DNA of 64,000 bases from Algibacter miyuki (GCF_042427745.1 NZ_JBHMFA010000005.1), one strand, 5' to 3'. Numbered from the stretch's first letter, positions 16,893 through 26,461 are shown. The notes: generated from the sequence alone by a model not told the origin. A program made the numbers and translations.

Positions 16893-18077
16893 CTAGCTTA
16901 CTACAGCTTTAATACGTTTAATTGCTTCGATAATTTGTTCTTGAGAAGCTGCATACGAAATACGAATACAGTTCGGGTTACCAAAAGCATCACCAGTAAC
17001 AGTTGCTACTAAAGCGGCTTCTAATAAGTATAAAGAAAAATCGGTTGCATTATTAATCTTTGTTCCGTTTAATGTTTTTCCGAAGTAAAAAGATACATCT
17101 GGAAATACGTAAAACGCCCCTTCTGGTGTGTTAGATTTAAAGCCTTCAATACCGCTTAATAAATCTAAAACTAAATCGCGACGTACTTTAAACTCATCAA
17201 TCATATACTTTACAGCACTTGGTTCAGCGTTTAAAGCTGTAATTACAGCACGTTGCGCAATACAGTTTGCACCACTTGTAATTTGACCTTGCATTTTATT
17301 ACAAGCTCTAGCTATTTTTTCTGGAGCTCCAATAAAACCAATACGCCATCCCGTCATAGCAAATGCTTTAGACACACCGTTTACAGTTATGGTATTGTTG
17401 TACATATCGTCAAACTCAGCAATACTTGCATGACCAGAACCATAGTTAATATGCTCGTAAATTTCATCTGAAACCACGTAAATATTAGGGTACTTAACCA
17501 ATACATCAGCTAAAGCTCTTAATTCTTCTCTACTGTAAACCGATCCACTTGGATTACAAGGAGAACTGAACCACATCATTTTGGTTTTTGGCGTAATAGC
17601 CGCTTCCAATTGTGCTGGTGTCATTTTAAAATCAGTATCAATAGATGTTGCAACCTCAACAGGTACACCACCGTTTAACTTAACAATATCAGAATAACTT
17701 ACCCAGTAAGGACAAGGTAAAAGCACCTCATCACCATCATTTAACATAACAGCTGCTATATTTGCCAAACATTGTTTTGCTCCCGTAGAAACAACAATTT
17801 GTGGTAAAGTATATGTTAAATTATTGTCGCGTTTAAACTTTGTGATAACCGCTTCTTTCAACTCTACATAACCATCTACTGGCGAGTAAGAATTGTAATT
17901 ATCATTTACAGCTTGTATAGCCGCATCCTTAATAAAATCTGGCGTGTTGAAATCTGGCTCTCCAAGACTTAATCCAATAATGTCTTTGCCTTCGCCTCTT
18001 AATTCGCGTGCTTTTGCTGCCATAGCTAACGTTGCAGAGGTAGCCATGTTTAAAATTCTGTCAGATAGTAATTGCAT
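16893..18077 (-). CDS. Class I/II PLP-dependent aminotransferase (aspartate aminotransferase type)
   Basis: A 394-residue fold-type I aminotransferase. Typical features: LSLGEPDFNTPDFI near residue 36, the STGAKQCLANI cofactor loop, SPCNPSGSVYSREEL with the conserved Asn, SDEIYEHI with PLP-binding Asp and Tyr, and VSKAFAMTGWRIGF with the Schiff-base lysine. The overall pattern matches aspartate/prephenate-type aminotransferases (AspC/AspB subgroup Ib), so aspartate to oxaloacetate is the likely reaction, but substrate range cannot be read from sequence. The desaturase gene lies 32 bases upstream on the same strand, probably in one transcript. Confidence 0.92.
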   Translation of the reverse strand: MQLLSDRILNMATSATLAMAAKARELRGEGKDIIGLSLGEPDFNTPDFIKDAAIQAVNDNYNSYSPVDGYVELKEAVITKFKRDNNLTYTLPQIVVSTGAKQCLANIAAVMLNDGDEVLLPCPYWVSYSDIVKLNGGVPVEVATSIDTDFKMTPAQLEAAITPKTKMMWFSSPCNPSGSVYSREELRALADVLVKYPNIYVVSDEIYEHINYGSGHASIAEFDDMYNNTITVNGVSKAFAMTGWRIGFIGAPEKIARACNKMQGQITSGANCIAQRAVITALNAEPSAVKYMIDEFKVRRDLVLDLLSGIEGFKSNTPEGAFYVFPDVSFYFGKTLNGTKINNATDFSLYLLEAALVATVTGDAFGNPNCIRISYAASQEQIIEAIKRIKAVVS

Positions 18078-18109
18078 GAAATGTATTTGTTAGAAAGTAA
18101 ATATGAAGT

Positions 18110-19204
18110 TTAGGCTAAATTAGGTTTTTGACCTAGCACCTTTAATTGATTATAATGTTCCGCAACCGCGCCCCAAAACGTATGGTATTCGTTATATGGT
18201 AAGCTAAATTCGTTTGCTGTTTCTTTCACTATTTGCGCTATTTTACTGTAATGCACATGGCTAATATTAGCAAATAAGTGATGCTCAACTTGTCTATTTA
18301 ATCCTCCGGTATAAAACTCGGCTAACCAACTTTTAGGTGAAAAATTACAAGTTGTAAATAATTGATGAATGGCCCATGTATTTTTCATGTTTCCTTCTTC
18401 ATCAGGTAAAGGCATATCGGTTGTTGGTACCACGTGCGCTAATTGAAAAATAACACTTAAAATAATACCTGCCGTATAATGCATAATTAAAAAGCCAATT
18501 AAAACTTGCCACCATGCAAACCCTAGAGCCAAAGGTAAAGCTACCCAAATAGCATAATATACAATTTTACCTATAATAAGTTTAGTCCACTGTGTAGCTG
18601 GGCTTGGCAATTTACCATAAGCCAATTTACGTTTCAGGTACTTGTAAGTTTGTATAAAATCGGTTGTAATTGCCCAGTTTGCAGTTAATAAACCATACAA
18701 AAAGAACGCATAATACTTTTGATATTGATGAATTTTCAACCACTGAGAATGTTTCGAAAAACGGATAATTCTACCCGCATCGATATCTTCATCATGCCCT
18801 TGAATATTAGTGTACGTATGGTGTAAAACGTTGTGTTGTACTTTCCAGTTATAATCGTTTCCAGCTAAAATATAAATACTACTTCCCATGAGTTTATTCA
18901 CCCATTTTTTACTAGAAAAAGAACCATGGTTCGCATCGTGCATCACATTCATGCCAACTCCTGCCATACCAATCCCAACAATGACCATGCATAAAGCTTG
19001 TAGCCATCCCGACATATCTACAGTTAAAATTAACACTGCGGGTACAATTAGTAAAGCAAACATTACAATTGCTTTTGAATATAAAGTCCAGTTTCCAGTA
19101 CGTTTAATCTCGTTCTCCTTAAAGTAATCATTCACACGTTTATTCAACGTTTTAAAAAACTTTGCAGGGTCTTTTCTAGAAAATGAAATGGTTTGTTTTG
19201 TCAT
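18110..19204 (-). CDS. Membrane fatty acid (acyl-CoA/acyl-lipid) desaturase
   Basis: A 364-residue integral membrane di-iron enzyme that introduces a double bond into fatty-acyl chains. The three histidine boxes are clear: HDANHGS, HNVLHHTYTNIQGHDED and QVEHHLF. The last box, with Q in place of the first H, is typical of front-end and related desaturases. Four or so membrane helices lie between the boxes. There is no cytochrome b5 domain. It likely tunes membrane fluidity. First gene of a two-gene unit with the aminotransferase downstream. Confidence 0.93.
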   Translation of the reverse strand: MTKQTISFSRKDPAKFFKTLNKRVNDYFKENEIKRTGNWTLYSKAIVMFALLIVPAVLILTVDMSGWLQALCMVIVGIGMAGVGMNVMHDANHGSFSSKKWVNKLMGSSIYILAGNDYNWKVQHNVLHHTYTNIQGHDEDIDAGRIIRFSKHSQWLKIHQYQKYYAFFLYGLLTANWAITTDFIQTYKYLKRKLAYGKLPSPATQWTKLIIGKIVYYAIWVALPLALGFAWWQVLIGFLIMHYTAGIILSVIFQLAHVVPTTDMPLPDEEGNMKNTWAIHQLFTTCNFSPKSWLAEFYTGGLNRQVEHHLFANISHVHYSKIAQIVKETANEFSLPYNEYHTFWGAVAEHYNQLKVLGQKPNLA

Positions 19205-19257
19205 GCTATCAATTTTAATATGATTTCTAAAATAAATTATTTGATCATACCTTGCTG

Positions 19258-19265
19258 CAAAGATA
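19258..19265 (-). promoter_or_regulatory. -7 box of the desaturase promoter
   Basis: Minus-strand TATCTTTG matches TAnnTTTG, 53 bases before the desaturase ATG. Confidence 0.55.
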
Positions 19266-19322
19266 GGAATAATGCTATTTAAGTTATCCTAATTTTTTGT
19301 AAAATAATGCAGTTAAAAAGTA

Positions 19323-19330
19323 TATTTTTG
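19323..19330 (+). promoter_or_regulatory. -7 box of the rsmG promoter
   Basis: TATTTTTG matches TAnnTTTG, with TTG at 19297-19299 spaced 23 bases upstream. It would give rsmG a 5' untranslated region of about 100 bases; the box may therefore be fortuitous. Confidence 0.5.
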
Positions 19331-19437
19331 TTGAAAATTTAACAACATTACAATTTACCGAACGCCAATTACGAAATCATCAGTATATGGTGTTTTAAGA
19401 AAACAACTCGGTAAATCATATATAAATTAGAACACCA

Positions 19438-20067
19438 ATGAAACTCATTTTAAAATATTTCCCCGATTTAACCGAAGACCAAATTGAAAAATTCACCTTA
19501 TTAGAGGCCCTTTATCAAGATTGGAATTTAAAAATAAATGTCGTTTCTAGAAAAGATATCGACGAGCTTTATTTACGTCACGTACTACATTCACTAGCTA
19601 TTGCAAAGGTGATTCAATTTAAAGATGGTAGCCAAATTTTAGATGTTGGTACTGGTGGTGGTTTTCCAGGTATTCCTTTAGCCATACTATTTCCTGAATG
19701 CTCATTTCACTTGGTAGATAGTATTGCAAAGAAGTTAAAAGTGGTAAACGAAGTAGTCGAAGGACTAGGTTTAACCAACGTAAAAACCACGCATAGTCGT
19801 GTGGAAGACACTAAAGGAACTTACGATTTTATTGTTAGCCGTGCCGTTGCTGCGATGCCAACTTTTGTGCATTGGATTAAAGGAAAAGTAGCTAAAGAAC
19901 AAAAACATGACCTTAAAAACGGAATTTTATACTTAAAAGGGGGAGATTTAACCGAAGAATTAAAAGATTACAAAACCACAACAATCTATAATATCTCTGA
20001 TTATTATGAAGAAGATTTTTACGACACTAAAAAAGTAGTGCATTTACCTTTAAAGTTTCGTGGATAA
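19438..20067 (+). CDS. rsmG: 16S rRNA (guanine-N7)-methyltransferase G
   Basis: Methylates a guanine of 16S rRNA (G527 in E. coli) using SAM. At 209 residues it has the family length. Diagnostic motifs: LYQDWNLKINVVSRKDIDELYLRHVLHSLA, DVGTGGGFPGIPLAI (SAM motif I), FHLVDSIAKKLKVVNEV, and DFIVSRAVAAMP. It is a single gene converging on a TPR protein ten bases away. Confidence 0.97.
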   Translation: MKLILKYFPDLTEDQIEKFTLLEALYQDWNLKINVVSRKDIDELYLRHVLHSLAIAKVIQFKDGSQILDVGTGGGFPGIPLAILFPECSFHLVDSIAKKLKVVNEVVEGLGLTNVKTTHSRVEDTKGTYDFIVSRAVAAMPTFVHWIKGKVAKEQKHDLKNGILYLKGGDLTEELKDYKTTTIYNISDYYEEDFYDTKKVVHLPLKFRG

Positions 20068-20077
20068 TTAACAATAA

Positions 20078-21037
20078 TTATAGTTGGTCTATCTCTTTAA
20101 AAATCCCTGTAAAGAAATAAAACTGATTTTTATACCAATACGTATTTTCAAACAGCTCAATTCCCGAAGTGGTGTTTCCGTTGCTTTGTAGGATGGCTTT
20201 TGCCTTATCGAAATAAGCCTTAGAATTTGCCAAATCGTTCTGTTTATAATACATCATTGACAGTCCAAGCATCGCATCAAAATCTAAACTATCAAATTTT
20301 AAGGCCGTGCTAAAGTCGGTGTCCGCATTTTTATATTTTCCTAAAAGAAAATGACAAGCTCCGCGATAAAAATACGCAAAACTATTATTTTCGTTTCGGC
20401 TAATAACTTGCGAAAAATCAGATTTTGCCTTCTTATAATAATTAATGCCTAACAAATAAACACCGCGATTATAGTAAGTATCTGCCGACGGATCCATAAG
20501 TACAGCTACTGTATAATTATCTATTGCTTTTTTAAAGTTATCAAGGTGCTCATACGCTAACCCGCGCATGGTGTACACTTTTGCGTAATAAGGCTCTTTA
20601 ATTACAACCAAATTAAACACCTCTATAGCTTCGTCATAATTACCTAAATCAAAATGCGCGCAACCTAAACTATAAAGCGCGTCAATAAAATAGGGGTCTA
20701 ACTCGGTGGCTTTTAAGTAATCAGCTTTAGCGCCTTCAAAATCAGCTAAACTATAACGGGCATTCCCACGGTTAAAGTAAGAATCTGCATCAGGTTCTTC
20801 TATAATAATTTTAGAATAATCAACAATTGCCCCCGTATAATCACCCAAATCGTTTTTGGCAATTGCACGGTAAAAATAAGCATCCAACTTATCAGGATTA
20901 ATACTTATAGCTTGATCTAGAAGCTCTACACGCTCTTTTAAATCTTCAGTTTTTAAGGCTTTGCGGAATAATTTATTCGCCTGCCCAAACATAAACAGCG
21001 GTAACAATACTATAATTACAATAATGGATTTCTTCAT
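20078..21037 (-). CDS. Secreted TPR-repeat protein
   Basis: A 319-residue protein with a signal peptide (MKKSIIVIIVLLPLFMFGQA region) followed by about seven tetratricopeptide repeats spanning roughly 25-285. Repeats show the usual A/Y/G pattern, for example YFYRAIAKNDLGDYTGAIVD, YFNRGNARYSLADFEGAKAD and YYNRGVYLLGINYYKKAKSD. These form protein-binding superhelices; the partner is unknown. Location is periplasm or cell envelope by the signal peptide. No operon partner. Confidence 0.88.
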   Translation of the reverse strand: MKKSIIVIIVLLPLFMFGQANKLFRKALKTEDLKERVELLDQAISINPDKLDAYFYRAIAKNDLGDYTGAIVDYSKIIIEEPDADSYFNRGNARYSLADFEGAKADYLKATELDPYFIDALYSLGCAHFDLGNYDEAIEVFNLVVIKEPYYAKVYTMRGLAYEHLDNFKKAIDNYTVAVLMDPSADTYYNRGVYLLGINYYKKAKSDFSQVISRNENNSFAYFYRGACHFLLGKYKNADTDFSTALKFDSLDFDAMLGLSMMYYKQNDLANSKAYFDKAKAILQSNGNTTSGIELFENTYWYKNQFYFFTGIFKEIDQL

Positions 21038-21227
21038 AACTATTAATCGAACAATTAATATGCCACTTTTTAAGACTTTACAATTTTTTATGAAAGGTAA
21101 TTAATTTTTATAATATGAAGCAAAGCCTTACTTTTTATTTAAAAACAATAATTATGACTGAAATACTAAAAACCAATCCACTACCAGAATCAAGATTTTA
21201 CTACTATTTAATCTTTCTCTGGTCAAT

Positions 21228-21569
21228 TTAAACAGGGCACCAAACCGCCAATTCATTCCCCGAAGGATCTAAAAACTGAAATCGATTACCACCAGGAAAC
21301 GAGAATATCCCTTTTGAAATACGTCCACCAGCCTGTTCAATTTTAGCTTTTATCGACATTAAATCCTCATGAAATAAAACCACCAAGGCGCCATTTACAA
21401 TTTTGCCTTCCCTATATTCAAAACCGCCCTCTAGCCCACTGTTTTTAAAAGCGACATAAGTTGGTCCGTAATCGGTAAATTCCCAATCAAAACAATATTG
21501 ATAAAATGTTTTTATAGCTTCTAAATTATGAGCATAAAGTTCAATGTAATTAATATGATTGTTTTTCAT
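21228..21569 (-). CDS. VOC (glyoxalase/dioxygenase-fold) family protein
   Basis: A 113-residue protein from the ATG at 21569 (MKNNHINYIELYAHN). The open frame runs further upstream to 21737, but that extension crosses the pruA terminator and reads as junk. The VOC fold is seen in YIELYAHNLEAIKTFYQYCFDWEF, GLEGGFE and a C-terminal RFQFLDPSGNELAVW with the conserved Asp-Pro-x-Gly and Glu. Metal ligands seem incomplete (first His replaced by Glu/Tyr positions), as in many lactoylglutathione-lyase-like proteins. Substrate unknown. Confidence 0.85.
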   Translation of the reverse strand: MKNNHINYIELYAHNLEAIKTFYQYCFDWEFTDYGPTYVAFKNSGLEGGFEYREGKIVNGALVVLFHEDLMSIKAKIEQAGGRISKGIFSFPGGNRFQFLDPSGNELAVWCPV

Positions 21570-21726
21570 GATAAAATTTATTTCTTCGGAAGTATTTTGG
21601 AGAGGTTGAATTTCTTTCATTAAACTTAATAAAAAGATCTTCCAAACCTCAATGCAGATGAATACGTCATCACACCAAACGAAGATAACTGAAATTCTAC
21701 TCAATTTCAAAACCCCAACAAAACGA

Positions 21727-21762
21727 AAAAAGACCACCTGAAAATAATCAGATGGTCTTTTT
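21727..21762 (-). terminator. Terminator of pruA
   Basis: AAAAAGACCATCTGA pairs with TCAGGTGGTCTTTTT on the minus strand (one G-T pair), followed by T residues. It lies about 60 bases after the pruA stop and overlaps the spurious upstream extension of the VOC frame. Confidence 0.9.
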
Positions 21763-21824
21763 ATGTTAATATTAAATTTAGAACTTTTAAAATCTCATTT
21801 TGAGTTTCTTCAATTCCTCTTAAA

Positions 21825-23453
21825 TTATTCTCCTAAAAACGGGTAACGGTAATCGGTTGGTGTTACAAACGTTTCTTTTATCATCCTAGGCGATACCCAA
21901 CGTAATAAATTTTGAGCGCTTCCGGCTTTATCATTGGTTCCCGATGCTCTAGCTCCACCAAAAGGTTGTTGCCCAACAACGGCTCCAGTTGGCTTATCAT
22001 TAATATAAAAGTTTCCTGCGGCATTCTGCAATGCATCAGTTGCCTGAGTTACTGCATACCTATCAGTAGCCAATATCGCACCTGTTAAGGCATAGTCACT
22101 AGTTTGATCTACCAACGTTAAAGTTTCCGCGTAAGCGTCGTCTTCATAAACATAAATGGTTATTACTGGACCAAATAGCTCGGTACACATCGTGGTGTAT
22201 TTTGGATCTGTTGTAACAATAACCGTAGGCTCAATGAAATAACCTTCACTTTTATCATATCCGCCACCAACAATTATTTCAGCATCGGCATCCGCTTTAG
22301 CTTGATCAATAAATTTAGCTAATTTATCAAACGATCCTTCGTGAATTACTGCGGTTATAAAGTTTTCCATATCTGCAGGAGACCCTATTTTAAACGAGTT
22401 CACATCTTCAATCACATATTTTTTAACATCGCTCCACAAACTTTGCGGAACATAAGCACGAGATGCTGCACTACATTTCTGACCTTGAAATTCAAAAGCA
22501 CCACGAACAATAGCCGTTGCAACTTGCTTAGAATTAGCCGTTTTATGAGCTACAATAAAATCTTTCCCTCCAGTTTCACCAACAATTTTAGGATAGGTTT
22601 TATAATTATGAATGTTGTTTCCTATTTGTTTCCAAAGTTCCTTAAATACAAAAGTAGATCCTGTAAAGTGCAAACCAGAAAAATCTGGACTTGCTAAAAC
22701 CGTATTCGAAATCATAACCGGATCTCCGAACACCACATTAATAACGCCTGCAGGTACGCCAGCTTCTTTAAAAATATCCATGATTATTTTAGCTGAATAC
22801 ACTTGGCTATCACTAGGTTTCCAAACCACAACATTTCCCATTAAGGCCATACAAGCTGGTAAATTCCCGGCAATAGCTGTAAAATTAAAAGGTGTTACAG
22901 CGTAAGTAAAACCTTCTAACGGACGATACTCAACACGGTTCCAAGCATCGCTTGTACTTTCTGGTTGCTCCATATAAATGTCCGTCATAAACTGAACATT
23001 AAAACGTAAGAAGTCAACAAGCTCGCAAGCCGCATCAATTTCTGCTTGATAAATATTTTTAGATTGCGCAATCATTGTTGCCGCATTTATTTTAGCTCTA
23101 TATGGTCCAGCAACTAACTCAGCTGCCTTTAAAAATATAGCTGCACGCTGTTCCCATGGCATTTTACTCCATGTTTTTCTTGCCTCTAATGCGGTAGAAA
23201 TCGCATCGTCAACATGTTTTTGTTCAGCTAAATGATAAGTTCCAACCACATGTTTATGATCGTGTGGAGGCGACATTGTTCTGGTGTTACCCGTTGTTAC
23301 ATCTTCACCATTTATATATAAAGGAACATCTACTTTGCTATTAAACATTGTTTTGTAAGTCGCTAAAACTTCCGCGCGCTCAGGACTTCCCGGAGCATAC
23401 GTTTTTACAGGTTCGTTTACAGCAACTGGTACATTAAAAAAGCCTTTTCCCAT
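21825..23453 (-). CDS. pruA: L-glutamate gamma-semialdehyde (1-pyrroline-5-carboxylate) dehydrogenase
   Basis: Oxidises glutamate semialdehyde to glutamate with NAD+, the second step of proline breakdown. The 542-residue length and sequence match the single-function P5CDH type (not the PutA fusion). Active-site elements: FTGSTFVF (NAD binding), VGETGGKDF with general-base Glu, GAFEFQGQKCSAASRAY with the catalytic Cys, and ELFGPVITIYVY. The N-terminal segment GKGFFNVPVAVNEPVKTY is typical of this subfamily. No proline dehydrogenase gene is in the window. Confidence 0.97.
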   Translation of the reverse strand: MGKGFFNVPVAVNEPVKTYAPGSPERAEVLATYKTMFNSKVDVPLYINGEDVTTGNTRTMSPPHDHKHVVGTYHLAEQKHVDDAISTALEARKTWSKMPWEQRAAIFLKAAELVAGPYRAKINAATMIAQSKNIYQAEIDAACELVDFLRFNVQFMTDIYMEQPESTSDAWNRVEYRPLEGFTYAVTPFNFTAIAGNLPACMALMGNVVVWKPSDSQVYSAKIIMDIFKEAGVPAGVINVVFGDPVMISNTVLASPDFSGLHFTGSTFVFKELWKQIGNNIHNYKTYPKIVGETGGKDFIVAHKTANSKQVATAIVRGAFEFQGQKCSAASRAYVPQSLWSDVKKYVIEDVNSFKIGSPADMENFITAVIHEGSFDKLAKFIDQAKADADAEIIVGGGYDKSEGYFIEPTVIVTTDPKYTTMCTELFGPVITIYVYEDDAYAETLTLVDQTSDYALTGAILATDRYAVTQATDALQNAAGNFYINDKPTGAVVGQQPFGGARASGTNDKAGSAQNLLRWVSPRMIKETFVTPTDYRYPFLGE

Positions 23454-23495
23454 GATAATCGATTTTTTATTATTGAATTTTCAGTAAATACACTA

Positions 23496-23503
23496 CAAAT
23501 CTA
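23496..23503 (-). promoter_or_regulatory. -7 box of the pruA promoter
   Basis: Minus-strand TAGATTTG matches TAnnTTTG, 42 bases before the pruA ATG. The remaining divergent gap up to 23751 holds no gene that I can see. Confidence 0.5.
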
Positions 23504-23751
23504 AGAATTTTTTAATGATAAATAATATTCAGCAGTTCATAAAACAACGTTAATTTTAAAAAGAATTTAGACGCTTTTCAAATTGAATTCATATAACTGA
23601 AAAGGCCCCCTCTTAAATCGCGCATATGAAAAGCTTATTTTCTAAAACATTTCTTCGGAAGTTTTAAGCACAGACCCCGCTTTTACGAAAGCTTTTAAAT
23701 TAAAAACTTTTTTTTTCGTAAGTTGCCAATCGGTTTACAGACTATTATTTT

Positions 23752-24477
23752 ATGTGTACAGTTACTATTTTCCCTAAAGGAAACAACGGTTTTGTGTTAA
23801 CTTCTAACAGAGACGAAACACCGAACCGTAAAACTTTAGCTCCAGATTTTTATACGATAAAAAACACCACTTTGCTTTTTCCGAAGGATGAATTAGCAGG
23901 TGGCACATGGATTGGCATCAGTGAAAAAAATAGACTCATCTGCTTGCTTAATGGTGCTTTCGAAAATCATAAAAAAAAGAGCAATTACCGATATAGTCGT
24001 GGCATTGTAGTAAACGATTTTTTAATTGCGGATAACATCGAAATCTGCATGAAAAATTATCTTTTAGATGATATAGAACCTTTTACCATCGTAGTAGCCG
24101 ATTGGAATACCAATTTAGCTTTTTACGAATTGGTTTGGGATGGTCACAAAAAGCACATTACCAAACTTCCATTAGAACCTAAAGTTTGGTCCTCCTCTAC
24201 TTTATATAATCAAAACATGAAAGCGGAACGTTTACAATGGTTTGAAAACTTTAAAGCTGAAAATGAATTAACAGCGGAATCTGCCTTGAAGTTTCATAAA
24301 ACCGCAGGCAAAAGCAATAGCGATTATGGTGTTATTATGAATCGTAATGCTATAAAAACAACAAGTATCACTCAGGTTAATAAAATAAACGACCACATTG
24401 AGATGCGCTACGAGAATAGACAAGATAATACTTTAGATACCAAAACATTTAAAACGCCCCAAGTTGTAAATGAGTAA
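23752..24477 (+). CDS. NRDE/TANGO2-family protein
   Basis: A 241-residue protein starting MCTVTIFP, so removal of Met would expose Cys2 as in N-terminal-nucleophile hydrolases, to which the NRDE family is structurally related. The family signature is at residues 19-22 (NRDE in TSNRDETPNR), followed by LAGGTWIGI and RLICLLNG. Eukaryotic homologue TANGO2 affects Golgi, haem and lipid handling; bacterial function is unknown. The end overlaps the next gene by eight bases, so the two are translated together. Confidence 0.85.
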   Translation: MCTVTIFPKGNNGFVLTSNRDETPNRKTLAPDFYTIKNTTLLFPKDELAGGTWIGISEKNRLICLLNGAFENHKKKSNYRYSRGIVVNDFLIADNIEICMKNYLLDDIEPFTIVVADWNTNLAFYELVWDGHKKHITKLPLEPKVWSSSTLYNQNMKAERLQWFENFKAENELTAESALKFHKTAGKSNSDYGVIMNRNAIKTTSITQVNKINDHIEMRYENRQDNTLDTKTFKTPQVVNE

Positions 24478-25465
24478 TACTGCATTTATTTTAACCCTAG
24501 CCTATCCAGACACCATCGTTTTAGTTTCTAAAGAATGGTTTTCTCCATTTCTTAGATTTATAGGCGTAGGAAAAAAAGATTATTTACGTGCCGGGCATGC
24601 CGCTTTGGTTTTAATTAACAAGGAAACTGGTGTTTTAGAATATCACGATTTTGGACGTTACATAACCCCTGAACCTACGGGGCGCGTTCGTGGAAATGAT
24701 ACTGATTACGAATTAAAAATTCCAATAATAGCCGATATAAAAAATGATCGTATTGTAAATATCAATGCTATTTTAGAATTTCTAGCTACACACCCCAAAT
24801 TAACGCATGGCGAAGGAAAAATGGTCGCCTCCGTTTGCAACGCTGTAGATTACAATAAAGCTAGAACGCATATTACCAAAATGCAAAACAAGCATTTTAT
24901 TCGTTATGCCGCATTCATTAAAAACGCTTCCAATTGTGCCCGTTTTGTTACAGATACCTTAATTGCATCGGTAACTAATACTAACATGCAAAAACGTTTA
25001 ATAAAATCGAAATGGTTTACGCCAAGCACCGTTGGCAATGTATTGCTATCTAATACGGAAAAACATCCTTTTGAAGTGTCTCAACAAGGAGATATTTCAG
25101 AATTTAAAGGCTCTCAACAAAGCGAAAACATCCGTTGCTTTTTAGACCAATTAAAAGATCACAAAGTAAATTTAGTAGGTACAACCATTGTAAAACACGT
25201 GGATGGTTTACATGAAAAAGCCCAATGGCTTTCTGGTATTGCTGCCGGCGCTTGGTTCGAATTACATAAAACAGACGACACATCCATATATAGATTCCGA
25301 AGAATTTCGCCTTACGGAAACGTCGATGTTGATGCGCTTTTTAAAATGAATGATGCTACTTTTAATTATGACGAAACGTATCAGTTTATACCTTATTCAA
25401 ACTGTAAATTTTTCAACATTAAGCAAGATGATACTGTTTTTAAATTTGAAAGGTTAAACTCATAA
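24470..25465 (+). CDS. Papain-like fold candidate coupled to the NRDE gene (probably DUF6695)
   Basis: A 331-residue protein with no signal peptide. I believe it is the DUF6695 family of Bacteroidota. Two elements suggest a circularly permuted papain-like fold of the LRAT/YiiX type: an early His in LRAGHAALVLIN (His43) followed by EYHDFGRY, and a later Cys in ASNCARFV (Cys156), an order (His before Cys) and N-C-x-x-F pattern known from that group. The C-terminal half (about 200-331) has no motif that I recognise. Amidase, acyltransferase or peptidase chemistry is an inference. Confidence 0.6.
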   Translation: MSNTAFILTLAYPDTIVLVSKEWFSPFLRFIGVGKKDYLRAGHAALVLINKETGVLEYHDFGRYITPEPTGRVRGNDTDYELKIPIIADIKNDRIVNINAILEFLATHPKLTHGEGKMVASVCNAVDYNKARTHITKMQNKHFIRYAAFIKNASNCARFVTDTLIASVTNTNMQKRLIKSKWFTPSTVGNVLLSNTEKHPFEVSQQGDISEFKGSQQSENIRCFLDQLKDHKVNLVGTTIVKHVDGLHEKAQWLSGIAAGAWFELHKTDDTSIYRFRRISPYGNVDVDALFKMNDATFNYDETYQFIPYSNCKFFNIKQDDTVFKFERLNS

Positions 25466-25488
25466 TTCAAACTCAATTTATCAAAATA

Positions 25489-26442
25489 TTATAGGTTCAA
25501 AACAGCTGCTTTTGTTTCAGTAAAAACCTTAATTTTTGGTAATTCAGAAATAGCTAAATCGATATATTCCAAAGCATTTGCTTTATTCTTTTTATGCATT
25601 TCTATTTGTGCCAACCGGTAATTTGCCCAGGCTTTTGGCACCCCATCTTTAGCTGAATAATGTGCTAAATAGGTTTTTAAACAAGCCTCTCCTTTTTCAA
25701 GTTCAATATGATATTCCGCAGCCACTTTTCCTATTTGGTAGTGCAACGCATTTCGCTGATGTTTTTCCTGAGCCGCTTCTATATTCTGAATTGCTTTTTC
25801 AGGTTGATTTTCATTTTCGTAAAGCGTAGTCAACTTATTAAAACAAGTTAATGAACCTCCCTCCTGTATAGCCATTTTATAATATTTTTCAGCTTGTTCA
25901 GGATCGTCGTCATACTCATAAATATATCCTTTCGCTAAAAAGCCATCCACTTTAGAAAGATTTTCCAATTCATTGGCGTAACGCAACGATTTACTCATGC
26001 TTCCACCAATAACTCCAGGCAATTGCATATATAATTCAACCAAAGCCCAACGCGTTTCAATATGGCTCGCATCCAATTCAGCAGCTTTTAAAAAGGCATT
26101 TTTAATATCTCCAATGAGTCCTAAAGCCGTAAACTTACTTACCGAAAGCGCTTTCATACCTAAAGCACCACCATATTTATAATGATAATTGGCTGTATTT
26201 GGCTGTTTTTGCACTAAATCTTTATAAAGCCCACTCGCTTTATCCCATTGTTTTTGATAGCCATAAGCATCACCAAGCAACTCCTTAGCCTTTAAATCAT
26301 GAGGTTCGTTTTTCAAATAAATAGTCAATAAAGGCACTACTTTTTTATATTCTTTCTGCTCTATAAGCGTTTCAAAATCCGTTATAGAAGTTTGACAAAC
26401 CGCCCAAAAGGGAACCAGAAGTAAAAAGAAAAATTTATTCAT
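25489..26442 (-). CDS. Secreted TPR-repeat protein
   Basis: A 317-residue protein with a signal peptide (FFLLLVPFWAVCQ, residues 4-16). Helical repeats with TPR character run from about 30 to 310, for example DLKAKELLGDAYGYQKQWDKASGLY and the last repeat with ANYRLAQIEMHKKNKANALEYID. A central part (FTALGLIGDIKNAFLKAAELD, LPGVIGGSMSKSLRYANEL) resembles Bacteroidota TPR lipocone-type helpers without a known role. It diverges from the alpha-2-macroglobulin gene, which could be a functional link but is not evidence. Confidence 0.8.
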   Translation of the reverse strand: MNKFFFLLLVPFWAVCQTSITDFETLIEQKEYKKVVPLLTIYLKNEPHDLKAKELLGDAYGYQKQWDKASGLYKDLVQKQPNTANYHYKYGGALGMKALSVSKFTALGLIGDIKNAFLKAAELDASHIETRWALVELYMQLPGVIGGSMSKSLRYANELENLSKVDGFLAKGYIYEYDDDPEQAEKYYKMAIQEGGSLTCFNKLTTLYENENQPEKAIQNIEAAQEKHQRNALHYQIGKVAAEYHIELEKGEACLKTYLAHYSAKDGVPKAWANYRLAQIEMHKKNKANALEYIDLAISELPKIKVFTETKAAVLNL

Positions 26443-26461
26443 AATATTTAGGTCGAAAAGG

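Noticed and set aside
21570..21737. Longer VOC-family start at 21737
   Set aside because: The extension crosses the pruA terminator hairpin and has no VOC-like sequence; the ATG at 21569 gives a normal-length domain.
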